From: Primula veris
Lineage: Eukaryota; Streptophyta; Magnoliopsida; Ericales; Primulaceae
Assembly: GCA_963682055.1 (NCBI GenBank)
Contig: OY821745.1
Location: 29,323,342 to 29,387,341, forward strand
Direction of reading: 5' to 3'
Length of the DNA stretch: 64,000 bases
This document shows, one piece after another, positions 10,393 to 24,108 of this stretch; position 1 is the stretch's first letter; each line of letters starts with the position of its first letter. The notes below the pieces were generated by a model. The model was not told the DNA's origin. It saw only the letters and a list, made by a program, of their open reading frames with translations, and did not search any database. The translations under genes were made by a program, and so were the position numbers.

Positions 10393-11762
10393 TCATGAAT
10401 GTCTGGATTTATTAGCAAGTCTAGTTATGGGGCATACCGAAAGAAGGGAAAATTTGGCTAATTATGTTATACCATGTTATGAAAAGCAGCGTTTGCCTGC
10501 AACCCTGGATGCAACCAAGTGTTTCTCCATTTTATTTATTTATTTACATTTGCACTATGTGTAATAAAAAGTGAGTCCGCTTAATTTTAACTATTATTTT
10601 TAAAAATGTCCCAACTCATTTTTACTAATTATTCGTTTATATTTATTCAATTCAAAATATAAAAAACACATAAAAAATATTATATTTTCAAAACAATTAT
10701 AATCATATACCAAACAAAATCGTTTTACGTGTATTTTGTATAACAAAAACATTATATTATTCACCAATTTTAATTTAATATATTTATTCAATCAATATAC
10801 TTTTTAAAAATTTATTTAGCCGGATTATATATATATATAACACGCGTCGCACACGCAACACGTGGCTAAGAGCATCCGTAATAATGATATTATATCATTT
10901 GTTATATAAAATTGTTAACTAATATACATGTTTTACTTTCACAATAGTGTTGTTAACTAACTCATTAAGCTTAATTTTGTTAACATTCTTGTTATATTTA
11001 ACAACAAAGTTAACATTGTTAAGTGATGTCATGACAATTTGTTTGACTAACTCCTACATTAAATCATACAATAAATCAAAAATAACACATTTTCTTTCTT
11101 TTTTATTTACAATAATATTATTATTTATCCGAAATTAATTATTTATTATAAATTAATAGATAACGTCGTTAAAAAAAATGTACTAATGTGATACTTATAT
11201 AGTTGTTAAGTTAACATATATAGATGACATTTAAAATATACATGTGTCCCTATTTAACGATAAAAATTTAACATAAATATTATATATGGTATAACAATTA
11301 CATATTATAACATAATAGACTTACAAATGTAGGTGTTGCGTGCATTAAAAGTTGGTATTTATAACCATCCGTGACTCTTTCCCAATTGTTAATTCAACTT
11401 GTCTTGCCTCCATCACACCATTATTGAGTGTTTCTACAACGCTTAACCTACACCCTCCCTTTAAATACTCTCCTAGTACTACTCCTACTCCTCTTTACTT
11501 TTTTTTTTTCCCTTTTTTACTTTGTGACAAGTCATTCTTTAAATGGGTTATATTTTCATGAAACATAAAGTTGAACAAATAAGTAATTACTCTGATACAA
11601 ATTGTTTCTACACCATGAAACCATGTACCAATCATGTTAACCTATCTGATTAATTTTAAAAAAAAAATTAATATAAGTTTTTTTTTGTTGACAAACTTGC
11701 ATATGATTTCGTGATGGAGAAACAATTTCAAATTCTATTCTATGGTTTCCCACTACAAGAGA
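10393..11762. other. Gene-free AT-rich stretch
   Basis: No conserved coding sequence. GAGCATCCGTAATAATG at 10870 resembles the start of common plant MITEs, but no convincing opposite end was found. Short ORFs here are AT-rich chance frames. Confidence 0.5.
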
Positions 11763-11910
11763 GGGAGCCAGACTATACATTTGGTATAGTCTGAAAAACT
11801 CTCCTCTGTGGAATCATTGGATCAATAGTGGGATCCACAAACTGTAAGATCCAATGGTGCCACATGGAGAGTTTTCCAGACTATACCAAATGTATAGTCT
11901 GGCACTCCTG
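11763..11910. mobile_element. Small palindromic MITE
   Basis: About 148 bp. The arms carry CCAGACTATACATTTGGTAT at the left and its complement at the right, followed inward by ACTCTCC and GGAGAGT. Each arm is itself a palindrome (AGACTATAC, ATTTG, GTATAGTCT), so the element can fold in two ways. No ORF; superfamily not assigned. Confidence 0.7.
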
Positions 11911-13992
11911 GTCCTCCCACTATGCTTTTTGTCAAACTTACGTGACTAGTACTATTTGTCTTTATTTGTTTTTTTGTTAGGAGTATTATGGTTATACACA
12001 TCGAATGTTTGAATTGACTAGCATGGTGATGAACTAATTATATGTCGGCCGAATAATATCATAATTTTCAGGTTTCTCAAGTAAAATTTGACGTATTAAT
12101 TATGTTCTAACAAATCTCGAGTTTCAATGAATTATAGTGCAGAATTGTTGAAGTTACGCTTTCGATTTTTAGAACAGTCTGTATAACTAATACTAGACAT
12201 ACTTTATACTCTGCATTAGTATTTCTAAATTAAACCAATACGATTTTTGTAAGGGAAAAGATAAAAAACTAACCAATATTCCAATAAGAGTAATAGTACT
12301 TGCGTTGCACATTTACACCTAAATAAATACGCACATGGTAATTGCCTAAATGGTAAGGTTAGGACCATTTTTTTAATTCTGCTGCACTATACTGACATCC
12401 CCAGTAATTTAAGCCCCCACATCTACATTTTTTTTTAATTTTTTTTTATCCCTCTCAGAGTAAAACCTACGGAATTTTATCACGACACGCTTCGAATCCT
12501 AGCGTTGAGCGTGTTATACTCGGATAACAACCATTCGGGTAACAACCACAACCCCATCAAATTACTCACCGGTATATACATACATATTTCATTTTTGTTT
12601 TGTTTTTTTTAAGTAAAATCTCATTATTATTGTAAATAACGGACGAAAATACAGAGTTCAGATATCACTGGAACAGACTTCAAGAGACTAAGTAAAAATA
12701 CATAATACAAAAAACATTCAGAGTGCCCGGAATGCTCATACTCAGGTGCTACCGTCCAAATCCACGCTGGGTAAAAAAAAAAAATAATAATAAAAAAACA
12801 TATATACATACTAAAATCATCTCAACTGTTAAACTAAAAAGTTCACTCAAGTGTGTCTGTCGAAACAGAGCATGATCAAATGAACTAATCATAACGTGCA
12901 CACCATAATGGCTATAAGGCGGCCATCCGACACCCAACCCAATACTTAATATCGAAATAGCCACTCATCCTTAAAACATAATCCCAAAACTCCAACTGTA
13001 AACGCCTAACTAGACAAGTTCCGTCAAACGAATAGCAATAATTTGTACGAAAATAAAATATACGTAACAATCAAAATGGGTATACAAAATAATAATATAA
13101 TACACATGTCATGATTAATGTATTGATATTTATGTCCAATTTTCAAAAAGTGTAACGTTAGTTTTATCTAGCAAAATTTTGACACACGGGTAAAAAATTA
13201 CCCTATAAGCTAAGTGACACATATACATGTTATGTTTAGCTAATGTTTTTATTACACAGTAGATATGTTAGTTTTAGATATCAATATTCATAAAGTATAT
13301 CCCACCAAATTAAACAAATAATAAAGTAAAATATGTGAATGACTTGAATTAACAATGACCCACCAAACACTTATATCTTGCTTGCTACATCTAGCAAACG
13401 TTTTAGCTAAAAACACTAATGAGTGATTACGTGACATTACTTAGATAGTCTAATGTAACAATACATGTGAATTTTAACTATCTAGTAGTGACTAAAAAAG
13501 CTATAAAATGTGTATTTATAAAGATGAATGTATAAATTTAAATAAAATTATGCATATTGCATACCCATGTCACGTGATTAATGAATTAATTTATGTCCAA
13601 TTTTCAAAAAGTGTATGTTTGTATGCATAAATTTAAATATCAGTTGGTAGTTGAGCGCTATCTATGACATTTGTTCAAATTGGTCGCATCTTATTAAATG
13701 AAATGAACTCCTTACTACTTGACCACTTATTGTTAGCAGTAATTGATATCTCTCCTTTTTTCTTGCCTCTAATTTCTTCTTCTTATTTATAGTACGCTAC
13801 ATGTGCATGTGTTTCATAATTTATACTCCATTTTCTCCTATCTTCATTCTCAACACTCTCCTCCAATTAATAGTACCACTACTGGTGGTACTTTTTCATG
13901 TAGTGGCAATTTTTAGAAAGAAAAATCAAACACAACAACAATTTTGGGTAAGGAAGAAAAATCAAGAACATTTACAAGAAAATACATAAAAT
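11911..13992. promoter_or_regulatory. Upstream region of the KCS gene, with a direct repeat
   Basis: No gene is visible. A block of about 50 bases around 13105-13155, containing TTATGTCCAATTTTCAAAAA, recurs at 13563-13613, so part of the promoter-proximal DNA has been duplicated about 456 bp apart. A TATTTATAG box lies near 13785, about 200 bp before the ATG, and may be the core promoter. Not tested; the TATA call is inference. Confidence 0.4.
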
Positions 13993-16900
13993 ATGGATAA
14001 GGCGAGATCAAAGGCTGAGATAGATTTCTCAAACAAATCACCGGCTGTGGCCAAGAGCCGAAGGACCCTCCCGGACTACCTGAAATCAGTAAAACTCAAG
14101 TATGTGAAGCTCGGTTACGGCTATTCTTGTAATTTCACCACTTTCCTACTTTTCGCTATTTTATTCCCCGTTATTTTAGCAACACTTTATCATCTATGGG
14201 GCCTCGATTGGGCCCGTATAACCCGACCCATTCTCATAGACACGGCTACAGCCATATCTCTATCCTCCCTCTTCTTTCTCCTACTGGGCCTATACCTGGG
14301 GGCCCGGCCTAGGCCCATCTACTTGGTGGACTTCGCTTGTGCCAAACCCGACGACAAACTAAAAAGATCTATAGACTATTTCGTAAGCTTAACCGAAAAC
14401 TCTGGTGCTTTCGACGAGGCAGCTATGAATTTTCAAACCAAGATTGCTAGAAGATCAGGCCTAGGCGATGAGCCCTATATGCCTGCTGGGCCCACTTCTA
14501 ACCCACCAGATATGAGTGTACGTGAGGCCCGGTCCGAGGCTAAAACTATCATGTTTGGGGCGTTAGATTCGCTTTTTTCTAAAACAGGACTGAATCCGAA
14601 AGAAATCGGGATAGTGATAGTGAATGTTAGCCTTTTTTGTCCAACACCTTCGTTAACGTCGATGATAGTTAATAAGTATAAGCTTCGACCGGATGTGAAG
14701 ACATTCAACTTAGGCGGTATGGGTTGTAGTGCGAGTCCTATATCAGTTGATCTTGCAAAAAATTTGTTGCTTAAGGCTAACCCGAACACGTATGCAATTG
14801 TCGTGAGCATGGAGAACATTACACTCAAGTGGTACTTTGGAAATGACAGGTATTAGAGGCTTTGCGCCTATGAAATTATCGTAAAAAGATTAGTATATTG
14901 GTATTTTTTTTATAAATCATGATATGTATAATTCGTGTATAGTTGAGGTGCGACAAACAACGGACTAAAAAGAACAAGTTATGCAAGAGTCGAGACTATC
15001 ACCATCCTGAACAATTGAAATAGAGTTGAAATAACATGTAACAAAAACATAGATAGAAATGGTTTTTAAAGAAGTAGTATATGGAGTAATATTTTTTAAA
15101 CTACCACTAATTTTATATTATGCTAAGATTAAACTTCGGTAAGGATGAGTAATTAATCATACAATTAGTAGTTCCTCTAGGTAATTAAATAATCCCAAAT
15201 AAACAGTCCAATATTTCATTTTAAGGAAATCACAAAATGTTTGTCCACACAAAATCAACGCGAGAAATTAGTGATGTACTGTACCTTTTTAAATTTACCT
15301 TTGTATTATTTTGATCAAAAGTTGATGTTATTTTAATCTCTTTAGCTCAGCCCAAAATGCCCAATACAAATCAAACTTTAGATTAGTGACATAAATGAAA
15401 AATCAAATAGACAGCATTTGTTGCAAGTCAAAAAAATTTAATTTGCAAAACTTCCCAGGAATTTTAGATGAGACAAATAACAAATACTTAAAGATTATAA
15501 TTTTACTGTAATCAAATCTTATAGATGTAGCACAATGATTATACTAATCATAGGAGTATCAATCATGTTAAAATATTATATTCTAATGACAGGTCGATGC
15601 TGCTATGTAACTGCATATTCCGCATGGGTGGGGCCGCAATGTTACTCTCCAACAAGCGATCCGACAGGAAACGGTCAAAATACCAACTCATACACACCGT
15701 ACGTACACACAAAGGAGCAGATGACAATAGCTACAGTTGTGTGTTCGAAAAGGAAGACGCTAAAGGCATTGTAGGTGTATCTCTCGCAAAAGATCTGATG
15801 GTTGTTGCCGGAGATGCTCTCAAAACTAACATTACAACCCTCGGGCCGTTAGTGCTTCCTTTTACTGAGCAGTTCATGTTTTTCGTCACGTTGGTTAGGA
15901 GGAAAATCTTCAAAGCCAAGGTGATTATATTTCTGCACTTGCTTGTTTTTCAATTGCTTGTTACAACGAGCATCGTTTATTTAGCATCCGTAACAACTAA
16001 AAAAACGTTTTAACCATGAGTTTTTGATAATCAAGTTTTAAGAGAATACTAAATGATCATTTTTCTGACAGATAACAGATAACAGATGGTGTCATAATAT
16101 GCAACAATACTTGTATTTGTTAGGTGCTGTTTATTGTCTGATGTAGAGCATGTTACTCATTCATTCAATGTCTTATATAGTGAATTGTTGAGGTAGATAG
16201 ATAAGAATCATCCAATTTATGAAAGCATATACAAATCAACTTTCAAAAAGCTTTATATAGTAGTACTATTTAGCAGTGTTTTAAAAAGCTCCTAAGGAAT
16301 ATTGGGCAACGTGCTGGATTATAGTGGTTTTTGAAACAATAATGCAATGTTAAAACGTTATTTGGGTGGTAAACGAAAAAATCGCGTTATTAGATCTAAA
16401 AGTGCAAAAAATGCGATATTTTAGACCGAAACACTAACCACCGAGTATTTAAAAAACAAACAAAAAACCAGTATTGAACTACGTCGTTTTGGTTTGTGAT
16501 ATATTTTTCTTTTGTAAATATTAAAATCAATGCCTTAACAATATTAGACAAACAAACAGATATTTTCACTTTCTCTCTCTTTCTAATCCACCGTCACCCA
16601 ACCCTGACGTCCACCCAACCCCGATATTCACTGCCTCTGAATGGAGGTCAATCATGAAGAAGTCGGTCTTTTCCTTTATTAATTAAGATCAACTAATTGA
16701 AGCATAGATTCAAGTCTGAATATTTGCCAATTATTGTTTATTTTTATCTAGAAACACACTATATTATATATTTCGATTTTGGATTATGCGCTTTTATCTT
16801 GTTTAGGAAAATAATGAATAAATTTATATGCACGTGTTTCTTTACAACTAAATCATACTTAAAGTTAATGTATATCATGAGATTTTATCTTGTTTAATAG

Positions 16901-17840
16901 ATAGAAAGATAGATAAAATGAGTGATTTTTCTTGTAGGTGGGATGCTAAGATATCGGAAGTGGATGATTACAAATATTTTGTTTGTAAATTTTATGATTA
17001 TAGAACGATTTGTGATCAAATTAGTTGTATTGGATTATCTATTTGTTTAATTATAACGACCTACCCATTATATTGTTTTTAACTATTTAAGTGTTAATAT
17101 AATTAACATAAATTATATGATTAACTAGTATTGTATTGTTATATTAATAGAAAAAAAAATACACCGTAAAACGCTTCGTTGCTACGCTATTTGCGCTTTT
17201 AACATAGATCTCGAAAAAACGCTACGTTAACGATAAATCTATTTAAAACACTGCTATTTAGTAAATATATTGATTTTATTTTTTATTCTAATTGTGTCGA
17301 ATGAACATATGATATGTGCATTTTGGCTTGAAATCCAATAAATTTTCTTTTGTACCGGTCATAACCATTTTTAGAGGGGTTGCTCTATTATCTGTATGAA
17401 TGTCAATTTCAGCAAACCTTTCTGTTAACGAATAATTGTAACAAAAGCTAACAAAAAAAATGAAATAAAAACAGGTGAAGCCATACATTCCAGACTTCAA
17501 GCTAGCGTTTGAGCACTTTTGCATACACGCGGGTGGTAGAGCTGTATTGGACGAGGTAGAGAAGAATTTAGATCTGAGCGAGTGGCATATGGAACCTTCC
17601 AGAATGACACTTCATCGCTTTGGTAATACATCTAGCAGCTCACTCTGGTACGAGCTCGCATACACCGAGGCAAAAGGCCGGGTTTCGAAAGGCCAACGTG
17701 TTTGGCAAATAGCATTTGGGTCTGGGTTTAAATGTAACAGTGCCGTTTGGAGAGCTCTTAGGGATATATCTCCTTCTGAATTGATCGGTAACCCTTGGGA
17801 TGACTCGGTTGGAAAATACCCGGTTCAGATCCCTCTATAG
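13993..17840 (+). CDS. 3-ketoacyl-CoA synthase (very-long-chain fatty acid elongase condensing enzyme)
   Basis: Condenses malonyl-CoA with a long-chain acyl-CoA, the first step of the ER fatty acid elongase that feeds waxes, suberin and sphingolipids. Three exons join in phase: 13993-14849, 15593-15920, 17475-17840, giving 516 residues. Two membrane helices lie at about residues 50-66 and 86-103, followed by the [11 protein letters not shown] motif. Catalytic residues are all present: Cys245 (GGMGCSA), His413 (HAGGRAV) and Asn446 (RFGNTSSSS); their spacing of 168 and 33 equals that in Arabidopsis FAE1. Oddities are [10 protein letters not shown] where most relatives have NCSLFNPTPS, and [11 protein letters not shown] after the active cysteine where most have SAGxISIDLAK. 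It resembles the KCS4/9/11/17 part of the family, but I cannot name the subtype. Intron 2 holds a 980-bp hAT-type insertion. Confidence 0.93.
16274..17253. mobile_element. hAT-type non-autonomous element in KCS intron 2
   Basis: Terminal inverted repeats CAGTGTTTTAAA and TTTAAAACACTG bound 980 bp. A perfect 8-bp target-site duplication CTATTTAG flanks it (16266-16273 and 17254-17261), the hAT hallmark. There is no transposase; subterminal words with CGCGTTATTAG, GCGATATTTTAG and GCGCTTTTAACA recur. It accounts for most of the 1554-bp intron 2, and its orientation relative to the gene cannot be set. Confidence 0.9.
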
Positions 17841-19634
17841 GCTCCGTTTGGTGCAGAAATTATTTACAAGGAAAGTTAAATGATTATTTTTTTTCTCTTG
17901 TCACACTTATCTCAAGGATTATTGGCATCAAATGCAGCCTTAATTCCTACTTCGTAGCTACGCCTTCTATTTTTGGTTCGTGCAACTAGGAGCTATTGTT
18001 GTTAAGACATCGACTATTGTGCATCTAATATGATCAAACTCTTTCATATTAGGTAATGGTTGTGCATGTCGATCATAATTAAATTATATGTACTAGTTTG
18101 TTTCTACGATGGAGGAAGAATGATTATAACGGATCAGGAGATTCGTGTAACGTTGCTCTTTTTTCGCCGTTGAATATAATGAGCGGGAGTAAAATGAAAA
18201 TTAATTTAACAAGAACTTAAATGAATCATGTGTACTTTTGGTTTATTTTTGGAGAATAAAGAAATACAGTATGTCTTGTTTCCAATTTATGCTCCTGCAG
18301 GTACCGGAAACATGAAGAGTCTTCTTTCGTATTTTAATTTTACTATGCCATTTTAGGGAACGGAAGAAAAATAAACTGCACATCAGATTGTCGAGGATAT
18401 CCAAATATGCGATAAGACGTCCAAAATCTCATGAATAAGCAACAAATAAAACACATTTCACCCAAAAAGAAAGTAGTCATTCAGACCAAATGGTTTGAGA
18501 ATTCTAAACACGGGAATAAATATATGTGCATTCTTTGTACCCTCTTTAAATACTCTTCCAGCTTGCCTGAGAAGGATCCTTAAATACTATATGAAAACAC
18601 AAATGACATGAAGCATTATGATACATTCTAGTTTTGCATCACTATTTACCGAACTTTTGTTTGAATAAAAGAGCATTGGTGTATGTCGGTCAAGGTCGAT
18701 TATGGAATTTAATTTCTCCGACGACATGAGTGGATTATTTATTTTCTGCAGAAAGTAATATGCGAGGGGAGGGTATAAATGAGAATTCTGCAATAACTAT
18801 TGGATCATGTGATGTCAAATCACTTGCTAACATTTGGCTCAATTACTGGGAAACGAAGAAACTGGTCACGTTATATCGATGCCAGCGTAATATTCTGCCA
18901 GTGTAATTAGAATTTAGTTAGATTTCGTACCAAATTTAATCTTTCGCCTTGAACGAGGTCGCTGATACCTGACTAGTCACGAACCATTCAGTTCAAGATA
19001 ATGAATGATGTAAGACTTTAAATTGGAGTACTAGGTAAGATATTTGATCCTATAGATATTACAGTAACATCTAGAAATAGATTTACTCCTTTGTAAGATT
19101 TAAAAATGCAGGTCTCTTCTTAATCTCAGCAGAAACATTTCCCATGGTTCTAACATATGAATTCACTCTCCAATAGATAAGCTGACAGTTCAAAATCCAC
19201 ATAATTTAGAGAATTCAATACAAATTAAGAGAGTTCTAAACTGCAGTTATAAATACGGAACTCATCATCATTCAAACTCTTGCGGCACCAACAGTAAATT
19301 TATAGTATCACACAGGACGAGGAAGTGAATAGAAAAGAAAAGACAAGCGGAGAAAACTGAAGAATGTTAACAGCTACAGACATATATCTCAAGCATCGAT
19401 AACAAATTAAACAAAACTAAATAAGTTACTGGCAGCTGACATGACGGTCTTTTGTTTCAACCAACACTCCTCCTGAATAAAAGAAAATTAAAAGAACTCG
19501 TCCCATTCTGGTCCCCTCCGTTGCTTAAATTAAAAGATTTTCGGAACTTGACGGTGATTACTTTGAGGACATCAGAACCCCCAACCAAGTATTACAAACA
19601 CCACAAAAACACATACTCAGCATCACATCTCTCC
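17841..19634. other. Intergenic region between convergent KCS and LIF2 genes
   Basis: This holds the 3' flanks of both convergent genes. I see no further coding sequence, and only weak AT-rich frames. LIF2 3' UTR probably occupies the part nearest 19634. Confidence 0.5.
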
Positions 19635-22600
19635 TTAATAAGGTCTATGGCGTTTACTACGACTAGAATCATCATAGCCACCGCTAGTTCTACCACGGGA
19701 TTGCATCTCACCAGATCCATTACTCCAATCATTTCTCCGACCTCCACGGCTAGGAGGATGTGGCAGCGGTGACATCACTTGAGCTCCAGGTTGTTGCCTG
19801 CCAACCCCTTATATAATATTAGAAAAAACTGTCACCACTAATATATGACGGTAGAAAAAAATTTAATTTTCACTTTTGAGTCCCTAAACTTTAGTCGTTA
19901 TCCCTCTATTGTCCATATATTTTATTATTAAACAGTTTTAATCCTAAACTTTATAAATTCTACTATTTAGAGTTTTTCATAAACCTAGCGCTGTTAGTGC
20001 TTGGTAAAATATAACGGCATCTACTCACCTCCAGAGTAAACGACACCTTAACTGTTAGCTCTGTTGGTGCTCGGTAAAATATAACGACATCTACTCACCT
20101 CCAGAGTAAAATACACCTTAACTGTCCAGCCGTTAGATCCAAGCCATAAATGTGGAAGCTATAAATATTAATGCCTCTCAAGCACCTTCGCTCTTATTTG
20201 GCCAATTTCATAAGCACCTTCGCTCTTATTTGGCTAATTTCATAAGCACCTTAACATTAAATAAAAGAACACACAACTCCATTTTTCCTTTTGTTTTTCT
20301 ATCTTTTCTCAATTTAAGACCAGGAGTAAAAAATTCCATGCTACAAGAATGTTGTGAACTTGTAACCTATCTGCTTTTAGAATTAACGTTTCCTTGCCTT
20401 CTCAATTTGATTGAATAAAAAAACGATAGCATTGATTGTGTAATTATTTCTCTCCAGATGCAACTTAGTTATACAAGACTCTCAACTTGATGTGATTTAC
20501 TATCTAAAAAATTAATAATATGAAAAGTGAAGCTTTAGTGTTCGGAAAAAAATGGATTATCTATTTTGGAATGGCATCAAATGCTACAGGATACACAGAT
20601 GAAAAAGCTAAGACTGGAAGAGTAGAAAGAAGGATAAAACTGTATACATGTACATGTATATGTATAAATTTTTTGAGCCACACGATCTTCACTTATTCAC
20701 GCCTAAGACACATCAAAATTTTCAGGAGTTTGTACCAACGAGTCTGGAGGGGAGATCACCCCAGATATTACGACATTACCTGCTTCTAAAACAACTTTGT
20801 ATCTATTTAATCATGTTTTCTTCCCGAATTTCATGTCAAATTTCCAATTTAGTTTATTGAATAGAAGTAATGTTGTTTTAAAAGTATGTAATACTCCTAT
20901 ACTAACAACATTAGGTTTAGGGACAACAAAGGCACAAATAATAAAGTTCAGGGACTTGCACAACATAATACATTTGTGGGGACAGAAGTGGAACAGAGAC
21001 TAAAGTTGAAAGATTAAATAACAAGATGTTAGAAACATTGTTTGGACTTTGGAGTGAGAAACTTACAGGACATAACCAATTTGACCATCGGGTAGAACCA
21101 TAGGCACCATTTGCATCCCTGTTGGCATTGAACCCCTCCCAAAGATCACAGGCTGTTTATGGAATTGCCAAGAAAATAGGTTATTAGCAATCAAAGCTTT
21201 TATAACACTGGTTGTAAATATAAATTCCATTAATTTATATAATACCTGTTGAAATCCCGTGGGAACACCATATCCACCCCCCAAAGAAGGAGGTGGGGCA
21301 TATGGGTTTACTCCAAAGGCACCGAAGCTAGGATGAGGCATATAACTTGGTTGGATATAAGGATTAGAACTTTCAAATTTCTTATCGCTTTGAGGCTTCG
21401 CAAGAACAACTTCCAATACCTGATCTGCGGGTCATATATGAAAACTTATTAAATTTTGAGAAGTATAAAATACAGATGTTTTATTATCATATCCATGCAG
21501 ACATGCAAGGTTCCTTCGAACAAAAGAAGCTTCAAAGAAGCATGGAAGTATACTTCGTTCAACACATTTACGGGCAAAATAATAAAGTCAAAAGATACAG
21601 GTGTGACGACTGACGATGGGATGCAGGCAATATACTCCTTATCTTGGGGTCCAGTGAAGTGTGTAGAGACGAGAATAACTCAATGTAAAACGAACAAAAG
21701 ATAGCTGTACAGAACAAGTCGTGCATGCTATGTTATTTGTCACTGTTAGGACTGAGTAGTTTTAGTGATTTTGAACTTCATGGTTATTTATGCAGTTAAT
21801 TTATAAGCTTGAGGACCAATGTGTAACTGTTCATTTAAACACCACTTTTTCTCATCCATCATTCTCTGTCACGGCTTCATTTTGGATTCAAATATCAAGC
21901 AATAGATTACTTTATTGTAGGAAAAAAGAAAGGAGAAAACTTGTGGGGAGACTACCATTAATCTCATATTTTTCGGAATCTTTGACGGCCTTCAAAGCAC
22001 TTGATCTCTCTGCATAATGGACAAATCCAAAATCACGTTTTCCACCAGATTTGGCAGGTGGCATAACCACTTTTGTTACATCTCCATGTCGTTCAAATAA
22101 TTGTTTCAGTTCTTCAAGGGGAGTGTTCTCGGGTATGTTCTTCACATAGAGAGCCTTCACCTGGGAAAAAAAAATACACAGGACAGATAGTAAATCCAAT
22201 GTTCGCAACGATAATATTCTACGAGCAAAGCTTGATGCTTTCAAAATAAGGCGTCCAACGTCAGGACCCTAACTTTTTTACACAAGTGAACAAGGTATAA
22301 ATACGTTTTAATAAATTTCTCATCTTTTTTACCTGAGAAGCAGCGGAAGAAGGATCAGCGGTGATTTTTGGGTCGGCCCATGTCACAGTTGGGGAATTGC
22401 CATCTAATTTGAAGCTGTCGCTTGTCAACTTCTGTCTAGAATATTCAGCACATGCATTATTATAATACTCCACAAAGGCAAACCCACGATTACGGCTTGG
22501 AAATAGCGGATCCTGTTATTAAAGGGAAAACAGTAGTCCAACATCTATTTCAGAATGAAGAAGATTATTTATAGAATAATTTCACGACATAAGTTAGTAA

Positions 22601-24108
22601 CATGAGGAAAATACCTTTATAAGCTCGATGACTTCAGATCCAGGACCAATTTCCTCAATGACAGTCCTAAATTCATCCTCAGTCCAGGTCTTCGGAACGT
22701 TTCCGATAAACAGTCTGTATTTAGTATCAGAGAGGGAACAGCGTAATGTTCTTCCCTATAGTGACAACAAGTAGTGGAAGTCAGAATTTTGAGACAATAT
22801 AAATGTTGTGCTGTTGTAAATAGTTATATGGTACCTTGAATGATTTGCTGTGCAGCTCTTTAATCGCTTGTTGCGCAACCTCCTTTGTTTTAAATGCAAC
22901 AAAAGCAAATCCTTTACTTTCACCTGTGTCCTTATTTTTCACCAGCCTTACCTGGAAAGTGGTCACAGATGTTTAAGAGTATAACTAAAAGGTCTTCTAT
23001 AACAGAATACAGATTGCCAAGAGGAGACACATAATAGCAGGTAGTCTAACCCTTGCAAGCTTTTTCTTATCTTCTTATAAACAGGAAAAATATATCGTAA
23101 TCAAACTGTCAGCTTTCAACAGCTAATAAGCTAGAATCTTTGAGGTTCTGAACAAAGCTAGTTTTATCCAGCTTAAGGTTACTAACTTATGCAGAACAAA
23201 ATTTCAGAAATGCTTAGTTCTTAAACGGGCACTTAAATACAGTTCTTAGTCAAACAAAAGGCAAAAAAAAAAACGAGCTTAAAAACTGCAACCATATTAT
23301 AGACCAAAATGAGCAAGTAGACAAAACAAGAGATTTCAAATGTCTGAATAATTTTGACTTTAGTTAAGTTCAAATAGGTACCAAATTGTGCCACTGGAAT
23401 TCAGTCCATTCATCACCAAAGTTTAACTTAAAACTATTATATACTCATGAATTCTGAGAGGCTGGTATAATAAATTATTTGTCTGAGTGTAAATCCGTGT
23501 CTAGATAGTGGATTTAAGAGGTTGACATAATAATAAGCCTATATTTTCTAGATTGATGACTACAATTTGAGCTTTAATAATATGGTGTACTAATCACTTT
23601 AAAGGTAAAGCTTTTTATCTTTCCCATTTTTTAAACTTTGGATGGAACTAACCTCAAAGATCTCACCAAAAGGTTCACATAGGTCTCTCAAATCTTCTTC
23701 GGAAATTTCTCTAGAAAGCCCGCCTATGAAAACTTCCGAACCACGTGGAGGAAGGGAAAGCATTTCATCATGCTTCTCCCTCTCTTCCTCATTAACTGAA
23801 ACACGAGCTTTTCCAGCTTCATCGTTCTCATCATCAACGTGTTCGGTTTTCTCAGCTTCAGTTTTTTTAGCTTGGCTTAAATCAGGTTTAGCCAAACGGT
23901 CTTTCCCACTATCATCACTTCTTGCGTCATCATCGTTGTCTTGTTCCTCGTCATCGTCATCTTGTCGCTGGTTTTCACCATTGTTGTCATTTCCACCTCC
24001 CTCAGCTCCTTCGTACTCCAACTGGTCATCGAGATCATCATCGATTTCTTCACTGTAATTGTCGTCATCTAGATCCACCTGGCCCTCAATCTCCGACCTT
24101 GCAGCCAT
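19635..24108 (-). CDS. LIF2: LIF2-like hnRNP Q-type RNA-binding protein, three RRMs
   Basis: Nuclear RNA-binding protein; its Arabidopsis relative LIF2 (At4g00830) binds the Polycomb-associated protein LHP1 and affects flowering and stress gene expression. Exons on the minus strand, in order: 24108-23653, 22951-22835, 22755-22615, 22512-22333, 22160-21956, 21424-21246, 21152-21067, 19797-19635. All phases agree, giving 508 residues. Residues 1-120 are very acidic. RRM1 starts near 124 (RNP2 VFIGGL, RNP1 KGFAFVAF), RRM2 near 205 (LFIGNV, RGFAFVEY) and RRM3 near 300 (LYVKNI, RDFGFVHY). A Pro/Gly/Tyr-rich region and an Arg/Gly tail ending SRSKRHRPY follow; the Arabidopsis protein also ends RPY. 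Start chosen as the first in-frame ATG leading into the acidic domain. An upstream leader exon and uORF are described separately. Confidence 0.93.
19988..20250. repeat. Two tandem duplications in the last LIF2 intron
   Basis: A unit of about 68 bp containing ATCTACTCACCTCCAGAGTA occurs at about 19988-20055 and again at 20056-20124. Just after, a 32-bp unit AAGCACCTTCGCTCTTATTT.. occurs twice at about 20178-20241, followed by a partial third (AAGCACCTT). Both sit in the 1269-bp intron. No coding effect is expected. Confidence 0.75.

Noticed and set aside
12627..12964. Two overlapping minus-strand frames
   Set aside because: AT-rich, rich in Phe and Leu, no homology and no gene structure around them.
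14475..14828. Minus-strand frame opposite KCS exon 1
   Set aside because: Shadow of a conserved exon on the other strand.
23642..24058. Plus-strand serine-rich frame of 138 codons
   Set aside because: It is the antisense of the acidic domain of LIF2; GAT/GAA codon runs read as Ser/Phe-rich on the other strand.
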